This document shows positions 18,168 to 25,733 of a stretch of DNA of 64,000 bases, one piece after another. Made by a program: the position numbers and the translations under genes. The stretch's first letter is position 1. Every line of letters starts with the position of its first letter. The notes below the pieces were generated by a model. It had not been told where the DNA came from, ran no database searches, and was given only the letters and a program-made list of their open reading frames with translations. The DNA comes from Granulicella arctica (GTDB taxonomy: Bacteria > Acidobacteriota > Terriglobia > Terriglobales > Acidobacteriaceae). The stretch spans positions 1,240,001-1,304,000 of the forward strand of contig NZ_JAGTUT010000001.1 of NCBI RefSeq assembly GCF_025685605.1, given 5' to 3'.

Positions 18168-19028
18168 TTAGGCTTTGTAACCCATGCCTGCGAGGACGCC
18201 GCGCATGTAGGCGAAGCTCTTAATGACACCGGGCATGGGGTCGTCGCCGTGGATCTCATATTCGAGATCGACGCAGCCTGCGTACTTCTGATCGATGAGG
18301 GCCTTGAAGATGGCGGGGATGGGCATGATTCCGTCGCCTACTGCGACCTGGCTTTCCTTATCGTTGGCTATGGCGAGGTCTTTGGCGTGGACGTCGAAGA
18401 GGCGTGGGCCAGCCTTGCGAATTGCTTCGACGGGGTCTGTTCCAGTGCGCATGGTGTGGCCGATGTCGATGCAGCAGCCGATACGCTGGTCCATAGTTTT
18501 GATTGCAGCGAGGACGTCAAGGGGCGACGCGAACTCTTTGTCTTCGGGGCCGTGATTGTGGATGGCCAGGCGGATGTTATATTCCTTGACAAACTTCTCC
18601 ATGCGGACCAGGACCTGGTGCGTGGGCGCGCAGACGATGATGGGGATGCCGGCCGCTTTGATGTACTCGAACTTTGAACGAATGTCGGCGTCATCATCCT
18701 TGGCGAAGGTGACGTTTCCGGCAGCGGTGAGGGTGAAGCCGGCGGCACGGTACTCGTCTGCGCGGGCCTTGACCTGATCGAGCGGCTCCATGTGGAGGTG
18801 CATGTCCTTCAGGTTGAGCCAAGGGGTCTTGAGTTCCTTCATGAAGGTGATGAGGTGGGCCTGATCGAAGTTGCGAAAGGTGTAGCTGGCGATGCCGAGC
18901 CGGATGGGCGAAGCGGTCTGCGGACGGGGCTGCGCGAGGAGGCTGCTCGTGATGCCTGGCAAGAGGGTCGAAGCGGCGAGCATGGAGGTGCTGCGGACGA
19001 GAGCGCGGCGCGAGAGCAAAGTCTTCAT
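18168..19028 (-). CDS. Tat-exported sugar isomerase/epimerase (xylose isomerase-like TIM barrel)
   Basis: A 286-residue AP-endonuclease-2/xylose-isomerase-like TIM barrel. The N-terminus SRRALVRSTSMLAASTLLPG is a Tat signal, which suits a metalloenzyme exported after folding. Core motifs: IRLGIASYTFRN (first strand), RLAIHNHGPEDKEF (metal-ligand His), CCIDIGHTMRTG (Asp/His), FDVHAKDL and CVDLEYEIHGDDPM (final Glu). Relatives act as sugar isomerases, epimerases, or on 3-keto sugars. No Shine-Dalgarno is strong before the ATG. Together with the nearby Gfo/Idh/MocA and DUF1080 genes it could complete a periplasmic 3-keto-glycoside route (see findings). Confidence 0.85.
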   Translation of the reverse strand: MKTLLSRRALVRSTSMLAASTLLPGITSSLLAQPRPQTASPIRLGIASYTFRNFDQAHLITFMKELKTPWLNLKDMHLHMEPLDQVKARADEYRAAGFTLTAAGNVTFAKDDDADIRSKFEYIKAAGIPIIVCAPTHQVLVRMEKFVKEYNIRLAIHNHGPEDKEFASPLDVLAAIKTMDQRIGCCIDIGHTMRTGTDPVEAIRKAGPRLFDVHAKDLAIANDKESQVAVGDGIMPIPAIFKALIDQKYAGCVDLEYEIHGDDPMPGVIKSFAYMRGVLAGMGYKA

Positions 19029-19072
19029 GCAGGGGATAGTACCGGTGCATGAGGTTGCTCGTCCATTCGGAG

Positions 19073-19678
19073 CTAAGGGTAGAGCCTGGTCTTGGTCCAG
19101 CTATCGTTCGATCGCTCGAAGACGATGCGGTCATGCAGGCGATAGGCGCCGTCCTGCCAGAACTCGATACGGGCGGGCACGATCACGAAGCCGCGCCAGT
19201 AGTCCGGTCGGGGAACTTCGTCTGGATACTGCTCTGCGCAGGTTTGAGCGGCTTGCTCCAACTCAGCGCGGCTTGCCAGAGGGCGGCTTTGCTGCGAGGC
19301 ACGTGCACCGATTTGACTCTTATGAGAGCGGCTGTGAAAGTACTCGTCGGCATCTTGAGGGGATAGCTCTTCGACGACTCCCTCAACACGGACCTGTCTG
19401 CGGCGCGACTTCCAATGAAAGCAGAGGGCGGCGCGAGGATTTTCGAGGAGTTCTCTTCCCTTCTGGCTTTCGACATTGGTGTAGAAGGAGAAGCCGCGCT
19501 CATCAAGGCGCTTCATCAGGACCATGCGGACGGAGGGGTGGCCGTCGGGCGTCGCTGTGGCGAGAGCCATCGCTACGGGATCGTTGGGTTCGGTCTCTGT
19601 CGCTTCATCGAGCCAGGCGCGAAAGAGGGCGATCGGGTCAGCGGCTTCTTCCGGTGCGAACTGTGTGACTGTCTCCAT
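19073..19678 (-). CDS. pdxH: Pyridoxamine 5'-phosphate oxidase
   Basis: PdxH, 201 residues, near the usual 200-220. It oxidises pyridoxine or pyridoxamine 5'-phosphate to pyridoxal 5'-phosphate with FMN and O2 in the cytoplasm. Diagnostic segments: PSVRMVLMKRLDERGFSFYTN, SQKGRELLENPRAALCFHW, RRQVRVEGVVEELS, YFHSRSHKSQIGA (substrate His/Ser), and C-terminal RLHDRIVFER and KTRLYP. It precedes the exported TIM-barrel gene by 44 nt on the minus strand and is divergent from the amidase. PLP would serve, among others, the class III aminotransferase of this window. It is a normal, full-length family member. Confidence 0.96.
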   Translation of the reverse strand: METVTQFAPEEAADPIALFRAWLDEATETEPNDPVAMALATATPDGHPSVRMVLMKRLDERGFSFYTNVESQKGRELLENPRAALCFHWKSRRRQVRVEGVVEELSPQDADEYFHSRSHKSQIGARASQQSRPLASRAELEQAAQTCAEQYPDEVPRPDYWRGFVIVPARIEFWQDGAYRLHDRIVFERSNDSWTKTRLYP

Positions 19679-19833
19679 AGAATCTCTCGGACGATGTGGT
19701 CACCGCTACTTTGACCATACTGGAGCATTGGGGTGGCGCGGGGTTCCTTCCTATGAAAGCTTCTAATTGGTTTCGCTCAGGACCCTGTTCGCGATAGCTT
19801 TTCCGATTCTGTGAAGTATTGCTTCTAAGCCCA

Positions 19834-19839
19834 TAGAAT
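19834..19839 (+). promoter_or_regulatory. -10-like TAGAAT next to the amidase start
   Basis: TAGAAT ends 7 nt before the amidase ATG at 19847, the spacing expected if transcription begins at or next to the start codon. No Shine-Dalgarno precedes the ATG. The -35 side is weak. Confidence 0.4.
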
Positions 19840-19846
19840 CGGCTGC

Positions 19847-21670
19847 ATGGCCTTCATTTCAAACTCCCGCAGGACGTTTCTTGCTCAAAGCTCGCTTGGT
19901 TTACTGGGTGCCGCTGTTGCTCCCCTTCTCGCTGATGGTCAGAGTGCGCCGAACAGCGCGCCGACACTGCCTCCAGGAGCGCCGCCTGCGTTCGGAACTG
20001 CACCTGCTGCTGGACCGGTCGTGACGACCGCGAACTTTGAAAGCGCGGAGAAGCTGGTGCAGGTGGAGATGACTGCGGCGGACCGGGCTCAGGCCGCCGG
20101 AAACTGGCGGATGGCGATGGCTCCGCTGTATGAGCGGCGGGTAGGGCCGCGGAAGGTGGCGATTGAAGAGACGGTTGCGCCGTGGTCGCGTTGGGACCCG
20201 GTGCTGCCGGGAACGATTGCGGGGCCTGCGGAGAACCACTTTTTGCGGAGCACTGTGGAGGTTGGACCGTTGCCGAAGAGCGACGCGGAGATTGCGTTCG
20301 CGCCGGTTGCTCACCTGTCGCACTGGATCGAGACGAAGCAGATTACTTCGGAACGGCTTACGTTGATCTATCTTGCGCGCATCGATCGTTTCAATCCGAA
20401 GCTGCGGTGCGTGATTACGGTGACTCGTGAGCTTGCGATGATGCAGGCGAAACGTGCGGATGCAGAGATTGCGGCAGGTAGGTATCGCGGGCCGCTGCAT
20501 GGGATTCCGTGGGGTGGGAAGGACTTGCTCGATACGGCAGGCATCCCGACGACGTATGGTGCGGAGCCGTTTCGTGATCGCGTTCCGGCAGAGGATGCGG
20601 CGGTGGTGAAGAAGCTGACGGAGGCTGGGGCGGTGCTGATTGCCAAGCTAAGCATGGGTGCGCTGGCGCTGAATGACATCTGGTTTGGGGGCCAGACGAT
20701 GAATCCCTGGCTGCTGGAGGAGGGGTCATCGGGATCGAGTGCGGGGCCTGGTTCGGCGACTGCTGCTGGACTGGTTGGTTTCTCCATTGGGAGCGAGACG
20801 GGTGGCAGTATCGTGAGCCCGAGTATGCGGTGTGGTGTGACCGGGTTAAGACCAACTTATGGCCGTGTGCCACGTACCGGGGCGATGACGTTATGCTGGT
20901 CGCTCGACAAGCTAGGCCCGATGGCTCGGGGTGTGGAGGATACGTTGTTTGTATTGAAGGCAATTTCGGGCGCGGATGCCGGGGATGTGTCGAGTGTGAA
21001 CAGTAAGCTGGACTACGACGCGGCGAGGCCTGTGAGTGGACTGCGCGTCGGCTACTTTCCCAAGTGGATGCAGGAGGCTCCTGCGACCGATGTCGATCGG
21101 GCGGCACTGGAGACGGTGAAGAAGCTTGGCATGGTTCCGGTTGAGGTGTCGATTCCGGACTGGCCCTATGACTCGCTTGACTTGATTCTGTTCGCGGAGG
21201 GAGCGGCGGCATTTGAGGAATTGACGTTGAGCCACAAGGTCGATCAGTTGAAGGCGCAGGTTCCGGATGCGTGGCCCAATACCTTCAGGCAGGCTCGCTT
21301 TCTTTCGGCGGTGGACTTCGTGCAGACGGATCGCTTCCGGCGCAAGGTAGCGTTGGAGATGGCGCGGGTGTTCTCGCAGGTTGACCTGCTGCTGGTTCCA
21401 TCGCTGCGGGACGAGATGCTGACGATCACGAACTTTACCGGGCATCCGTCGCTGACGTTGCGGGCTGGATTTGTTGAGGTGGCGGAGGCTCGGAGCGACT
21501 GGGCTCCCGATCCAGCTCATCCTCTGCCGAAGTTTTCGCCGCCTCGTCGCGTGCCGCATGGCGTTACGTTGATCGGACAGCTCTTCGAGGAAGGAACTTT
21601 GGGGCGAGCGGGATTGGCGATGGAACGTTCTTTTGATGTGGCTAAGGAGAATCCGGCAGGGTTTCAGTAG
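19847..21670 (+). CDS. Tat-exported amidase (amidase signature family)
   Basis: Amidase of 607 residues with Tat-like signal (NSRRTFLAQSSLGLLGAA). The amidase signature domain covers about 150-590. The Ser-cisSer-Lys triad is visible: Lys225 in IPWGGKDLLDTAG, the cis-Ser loop EGSSGSSAGPGSATAAGL (about 292-309) and Ser321 in SETGGSIVSPSMR. A long low-complexity linker rich in Ala, Pro and Gly (about 32-60) and a helical segment precede the domain, more than in GatA-type proteins. It would hydrolyse an amide in the periplasm; the substrate is unknown. It is monocistronic and converges on the DUF1080 gene with a 26-nt gap. Confidence 0.9.
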   Translation: MAFISNSRRTFLAQSSLGLLGAAVAPLLADGQSAPNSAPTLPPGAPPAFGTAPAAGPVVTTANFESAEKLVQVEMTAADRAQAAGNWRMAMAPLYERRVGPRKVAIEETVAPWSRWDPVLPGTIAGPAENHFLRSTVEVGPLPKSDAEIAFAPVAHLSHWIETKQITSERLTLIYLARIDRFNPKLRCVITVTRELAMMQAKRADAEIAAGRYRGPLHGIPWGGKDLLDTAGIPTTYGAEPFRDRVPAEDAAVVKKLTEAGAVLIAKLSMGALALNDIWFGGQTMNPWLLEEGSSGSSAGPGSATAAGLVGFSIGSETGGSIVSPSMRCGVTGLRPTYGRVPRTGAMTLCWSLDKLGPMARGVEDTLFVLKAISGADAGDVSSVNSKLDYDAARPVSGLRVGYFPKWMQEAPATDVDRAALETVKKLGMVPVEVSIPDWPYDSLDLILFAEGAAAFEELTLSHKVDQLKAQVPDAWPNTFRQARFLSAVDFVQTDRFRRKVALEMARVFSQVDLLLVPSLRDEMLTITNFTGHPSLTLRAGFVEVAEARSDWAPDPAHPLPKFSPPRRVPHGVTLIGQLFEEGTLGRAGLAMERSFDVAKENPAGFQ

Positions 21671-21696
21671 TTGGGGAGAGACTCTATCCGCCCCAA

Positions 21697-22431
21697 TTAC
21701 TTGAGCGGAAAGAGCTTGATTTCGCGGAAGAAGACTTCGGCTCCCTCGCACTGAAAGAGGATCTTACCCTCTGTTGGCGAGGGATCTGTGCCTTCATTGG
21801 CGAGCTTTCCGTTGACGTATTGGGTGACGTGGTTTCCCTGTGTGACGAGTTCAAGGACGTTCCACTCACCGTGAGGCTTTTCAAGTTCACCAACGGGATC
21901 GCGGAAGCCTATCACATTCTGCGAAGGCCCTTTACCGAAGTGATCGATCTTCAAGGATGAGCCGGGCGGGCCTGTCACGCGGCTGCCGTCGCGGCTGGTG
22001 AGAGCGGCTCCGTCAGTCATCCAGAAGTCGCCGGTGCCGCCTTCTGTGATCTGAAACTCGATGGAACGAGGCCAGACCTTCTGCTCCCCTTGCACGTTGA
22101 AGAGGATGCCGCTGTCGCGGGCCTTCCCTTCGCGCTCACCGAAGGTACCTTCGCCCCATTTGAACTCGGCCCGCAGATAGAAGTTGTGAAATGACTGCTT
22201 CGTGATGAGGTAACCCATCTCCTTGCCGGAGACGTGGATGACTTCGTTCTCGACCTTGAAGACCTTGTCGGGATCGGCGTTCAGGCCTCTCGTCTTGAGG
22301 AAGCTGTCGAAGCTGTTCAGGTTCGCACCATCGAACAAGACAATTGCCTTCTTGTGAGAAGGAATCGTCTGCGCCGTTGCGGCGGTGCAGATCGTCAGTG
22401 CTATGGCGAAGAGGCTCTTGTGCAGGAGCAT
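21697..22431 (-). CDS. DUF1080 (3-keto-disaccharide hydrolase-like) exported protein
   Basis: A 244-residue secreted protein: signal peptide MLLHKSLFAIALTICTAATA|Q, then a concanavalin-like DUF1080 beta-sandwich (about 27-243). Typical features: KAIVLFDGANLNSFDSF at the start, FYLRAEFKWGEGTFGEREGKARDSGILF in the middle, SIEFQITEGGTGDFWM, and WNVLELVTQGNHVTQYVNGKL near the end. Characterised members split 3-keto-glycosides. It lies 8 nt downstream of the Gfo/Idh/MocA gene on the same strand, the arrangement expected for oxidation at C3 followed by cleavage. Confidence 0.88.
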   Translation of the reverse strand: MLLHKSLFAIALTICTAATAQTIPSHKKAIVLFDGANLNSFDSFLKTRGLNADPDKVFKVENEVIHVSGKEMGYLITKQSFHNFYLRAEFKWGEGTFGEREGKARDSGILFNVQGEQKVWPRSIEFQITEGGTGDFWMTDGAALTSRDGSRVTGPPGSSLKIDHFGKGPSQNVIGFRDPVGELEKPHGEWNVLELVTQGNHVTQYVNGKLANEGTDPSPTEGKILFQCEGAEVFFREIKLFPLK

Positions 22432-22439
22432 ATTTTCTC

Positions 22440-23792
22440 TCAGACGATCTTCATGGTTTCGGGATCCCAGTGAACGACGGCGCCCTTTTCCATACTGAGA
22501 TTGCCCAGAAGCGCGGCGCCTGCTGCACGGAAGCCGAAGACGGCGTCCTCGACGACCGGCTGGCGTGAGCGGACAGAGGCAAAGAAGTTTTTGAAGTGGT
22601 CGTAGCTGTCACTGTATCCAGTAGGCGCAACGTACTTTTCCGCCTCGACTGGCGGTTTACCTTCGGGATGGACCTGCGGATACTTCTGCCGATATTCCTC
22701 GAGGATGCGGGCCTGCATGGCGTTGGTGTAGGTGCCGATGCTGTAGCCGGGCTCGGTCTTGAGAGGCGAACGGGTAACGCTGACGCTGTTGCCGGCGATT
22801 TCCATGGTGCCTTCGGAGCCGGTGAAGATGAGGCCCTCACTCTCTTCGCCACCGTCGACGAAGTTGACGCGGAGGCTCAGGTTGAAGCCTTCGGGGTAGT
22901 CGAAGAGACCGAGCATGACGTCGGGAACGTCGCGACCATCTTTCCAGAAGCGGAGACCGCCGGTGGCCATGGCGCGAACAGGTCCGTGCGATCCCGTGAT
23001 GAAGTGAGTACCGCTGAAGAGGTGGACGAAGAGATCGCCGGCGACACCGCTGCCGTAGTCCTTCCATTTGCGCCACTGGAAGAAGCGCTCTGCGTTGAAG
23101 GCCATCTTCGGCGCGGAGCCTTCGAAGCGCGGCCAGTCGCAGGTCTCGGTCGAGGCGTCGAGGGGGACGGTGTAGTTCCATGCACCCTGTGACGAGTTCC
23201 GGTCCCAGCGGGCGGTGACCATGTTGAGCTTGCCGATGGCCCCGGAGGCGAGCAGTTCCTTCGCCTTCGCGTAGATGACGGAGCTGACGCGCTGACTGCC
23301 GACCTGGATGATGCGCTTGGTGGTGCGCGCGGTCTCGATCATCTCCGGGCCGTCGGAGTAGAGATGAATCATCGGCTTTTCGCAGTAGACGTCTTTTCCG
23401 GCCTTCATGGCGTCGGTTGCGGCCTGCTTGTGCCAGTGATCGGGGGTGGCGACGATAACGGCGTCGATATCCTTGCGCTCGAGGATCTTGCGGTAGTCGC
23501 GCGTGGTGAAGAGATCGTTGCCCCAGAGTTCTTTGCTGTGCGCGAGGCGGCCATCGTAGCAGTCGGCCACGGCAACAAGTTTGACGCCGGGGACTTGCAG
23601 AGCGTTTCGTGTATCCCCCTGGCCCTGGATGCCTGCGCCGATGAGTGCGATCTGGATGTGATCATTTGCAGCGACAGGTCGTGACGATTCGTTCTGTGAT
23701 GCTGCGAGCAGAGTTCCGTTCGCGCCGAGCATGGTTCCTGCGGTGGCGGTGCCTGCAACTCTGATGAAATTTCTCCGATTCAGTCCGTGCAT
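22440..23792 (-). CDS. Tat-exported Gfo/Idh/MocA-family oxidoreductase
   Basis: NAD(P)-dependent oxidoreductase of 450 residues. The start at 23792 (MHGLNRRNFIRVAG) gives a Tat signal; the frame is open further upstream but has no protein-like sequence there. Rossmann domain about 45-165: IQIALIGAGIQGQGDT, ADCYDGRLAHSKEL, and the EKPMIHLYSDGPEM loop carrying the conserved catalytic-region Lys. The C-terminal alpha/beta domain (about 165-440) includes DYGSGVAGDLFVHLFSGTHF. Tat export with pre-bound nucleotide is known for glucose-fructose oxidoreductase of this family. With the following DUF1080 gene it may oxidise glycosides to 3-keto derivatives. The gene is divergent from the cytochrome gene. 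Confidence 0.9.
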   Translation of the reverse strand: MHGLNRRNFIRVAGTATAGTMLGANGTLLAASQNESSRPVAANDHIQIALIGAGIQGQGDTRNALQVPGVKLVAVADCYDGRLAHSKELWGNDLFTTRDYRKILERKDIDAVIVATPDHWHKQAATDAMKAGKDVYCEKPMIHLYSDGPEMIETARTTKRIIQVGSQRVSSVIYAKAKELLASGAIGKLNMVTARWDRNSSQGAWNYTVPLDASTETCDWPRFEGSAPKMAFNAERFFQWRKWKDYGSGVAGDLFVHLFSGTHFITGSHGPVRAMATGGLRFWKDGRDVPDVMLGLFDYPEGFNLSLRVNFVDGGEESEGLIFTGSEGTMEIAGNSVSVTRSPLKTEPGYSIGTYTNAMQARILEEYRQKYPQVHPEGKPPVEAEKYVAPTGYSDSYDHFKNFFASVRSRQPVVEDAVFGFRAAGAALLGNLSMEKGAVVHWDPETMKIV

Positions 23793-23873
23793 CGTGACCC
23801 CGTAGCGGTAAAGTGGCTGCGTCTGCAACGATACACGGGCGTGGGGGTGCCGTGCTTGCCCTGGCGACGGCTG

Positions 23874-23879
23874 TAAAAT
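23874..23879 (+). promoter_or_regulatory. -10-like TAAAAT next to the cytochrome start
   Basis: TGTAAAAT (hexamer 23874-23879) ends 6 nt before the ATG at 23886, the distance of a leaderless transcript. No Shine-Dalgarno is present. The -35 side is not convincing. Confidence 0.4.
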
Positions 23880-23885
23880 TGCGCG

Positions 23886-25556
23886 ATGTTCTTCCGATGG
23901 ACACTGCTGTTGCTTTTTCTGCTGCTGGGGCTTCATTCGCAGCCGCTTGCAGGGCAAACGGGTAAAGCGGCCCCCGTGCGGGAGGCTGATGCAGTTTGTG
24001 GACAGTGTCACGAGAAGATTTTTGCGGATTATCTAGAGACCCCCATGGCAAACGCCAGCGGGCTGGCAATGGAGCGTCTCTATCCGGGAGCGTACAAACA
24101 GGAGGCTGCAGGGGTCGAATACAGCGTGGGCCGCGACGGTGGGAAGGCGATGCTGCACTATAAGCTTCCGACTACGCCGCCTGTATCCGGTCAGGAGCAG
24201 CTTCAGTATTTTCTTGGGTCGGGTCACCTCGGACTGACTTATCTGTATGAGAAGAATGGCTACTGGCTGGAGTCCCCCGTTGCGTACTACGAGAGGCTGC
24301 GGGGATATGCAATGAAGCCGGGATTGGAGCCTGCTACGGAGATGCCAGCGGCGCTCACGCTGAATCCAAGCTGCCTGCGGTGCCATATGAGCGGGGTACA
24401 ACGGCAGGTGGAGGGGACGGATAATCTCTACAAACAGCTTCCGTTTCTGCAGGTGGGGATTACGTGCGAGAGCTGTCATGGCGATGCTCGGGAACATGTT
24501 GCTTCGAAGGGCAAGGCAGCAGTTGTAAATCCGATTAAGCTGTCCCCTGAGAAACGGGATAGTACGTGCATCGTGTGCCATCTTGAAGGCGATACGAATG
24601 TCGAGCGCCGTGGCAAGGCTGGTCTCGACTTCAAGCCGGGTGATGATATTCGAGACTACTTCTCCTACTTCGTCTATGCGGGTGCCACGAACACGAAGCG
24701 AGGGGTGAGTGAGATTGAGCAGTTCAATTCCAGCAGGTGCAAGATTGCGACTGGGCCGAGCATGTCGTGCATGAACTGCCACGATCCGCACGCCTCTCCT
24801 GCCGTCGCTGAACGGGCTGGGTTTTATCGAGCGAAGTGCCTGACGTGCCATACGCAGGAGAAGTTTGCGACGCAGCATTTCCCTGCCACCCCGGACTGTA
24901 CGGGATGTCACATGCCGAAGACTGGTTCGGAGAATATCGCCCATGTCGCCTGGACGGATCACCGGATCAGGCAGCGACCGGGCGAGACTGCGCTGAGCCT
25001 GTCGGGGCTGGATGCGCCAGCAGAACAGGCTCCAGAGTTGGTCTCGATTTTGGACTCCGAGAAAAGGCCTCGGGATGTAGCGATGGCCTACTACGGCCTG
25101 GCAGTTGAAGGAATTGCGACAGCACTGCCAAAGGCGTTGCAGCTGCTGACTGCAGCGGTGCAAACGAATCGCGATGATGTTCCACTCCTGCAAGCGCTTG
25201 GGGTGATCTCTGAGATGAAGGGAGACAACGGCTCGGCGGCTGGCTACTATCGGGCCGTGTTGCAGCTTCAACCCGACAACATGACAGCAGGTACCAACCT
25301 TGGCACACTGCTGGCGAAGTCCGGCGATCTGGAAGCGGCGGCAGCGGCCTGGACCCGGGTTTTCAAAACGAATGAGGATGTTCCGGAGCTCGGTCGGAAT
25401 CTTGCCGTCGTCGAGTGTCGTCTCGGGAATAAAGCGTTGGCAGAAAAGGCTATGTCGAAGCTGCTTACGTATAGTCCGGGTCTGGTTGAGGCGCGCAAGA
25501 CCCTCACAGCCATCCAAAGCGGTCAGCATCCGTGCGTGGCTACGCTTGCTCCTTAA
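23886..25556 (+). CDS. Seven-heme cytochrome c with C-terminal TPR domain
   Basis: Exported protein of 556 residues: signal peptide MFFRWTLLLLFLLLGLHSQPLAG, then seven CxxCH heme c motifs at about residues 38, 163, 194, 228, 295, 318 and 338. The spacing, with paired motifs around CESCHGDAREH and CMNCHDPHAS, resembles the cytochrome c-554/NrfA-like multiheme group. Residues about 395-545 form TPR-like helices (VPLLQALGVISEMKGDNGSAAGYYRAVLQLQPDN). It would carry electrons in the periplasm, with the TPR part docking a partner. Its electron donor is unknown. It is divergent from the exported oxidoreductase gene, which makes a link to sugar oxidation worth testing. Confidence 0.9.
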   Translation: MFFRWTLLLLFLLLGLHSQPLAGQTGKAAPVREADAVCGQCHEKIFADYLETPMANASGLAMERLYPGAYKQEAAGVEYSVGRDGGKAMLHYKLPTTPPVSGQEQLQYFLGSGHLGLTYLYEKNGYWLESPVAYYERLRGYAMKPGLEPATEMPAALTLNPSCLRCHMSGVQRQVEGTDNLYKQLPFLQVGITCESCHGDAREHVASKGKAAVVNPIKLSPEKRDSTCIVCHLEGDTNVERRGKAGLDFKPGDDIRDYFSYFVYAGATNTKRGVSEIEQFNSSRCKIATGPSMSCMNCHDPHASPAVAERAGFYRAKCLTCHTQEKFATQHFPATPDCTGCHMPKTGSENIAHVAWTDHRIRQRPGETALSLSGLDAPAEQAPELVSILDSEKRPRDVAMAYYGLAVEGIATALPKALQLLTAAVQTNRDDVPLLQALGVISEMKGDNGSAAGYYRAVLQLQPDNMTAGTNLGTLLAKSGDLEAAAAAWTRVFKTNEDVPELGRNLAVVECRLGNKALAEKAMSKLLTYSPGLVEARKTLTAIQSGQHPCVATLAP

Positions 25557-25633
25557 GAGAATGACGAAAAGGCGGAGCTAATCGACTCGTCCGGCGCTCT
25601 GCCCGCGCTGAATGCTTGACCGACAGGGTTTGA

Positions 25634-25689
25634 TCGACCAGACTAGGATAAAGTTGTAGAATTTCGTTTGCCACTGAAAACGATTTCAG
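25634..25689 (+). promoter_or_regulatory. Promoter with LacI-family operator for the GH38 gene
   Basis: A -10 box TAGAAT (25657-25662) has a partial -35 TCGACC (25634-25639) at 17-nt spacing. Just downstream lies CTGAAAACGATTTCAG (25674-25689), a near-perfect palindrome of the LacI/GalR operator form with central CG. It would cover the expected transcription start and block it. The convergent LacI-family gene at 29091-30119 is the obvious candidate repressor. Confidence 0.65.
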
Positions 25690-25733
25690 GATGCCACGTG
25701 TCGTGAGCATCCGACACCCTCAGGAGTACGATC

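Noticed and set aside
22440..24011. Longer start for the Gfo/Idh/MocA protein at 24011
   Set aside because: The extra 73 residues overlap the divergent cytochrome gene, have no protein-like pattern and bury the Tat signal.
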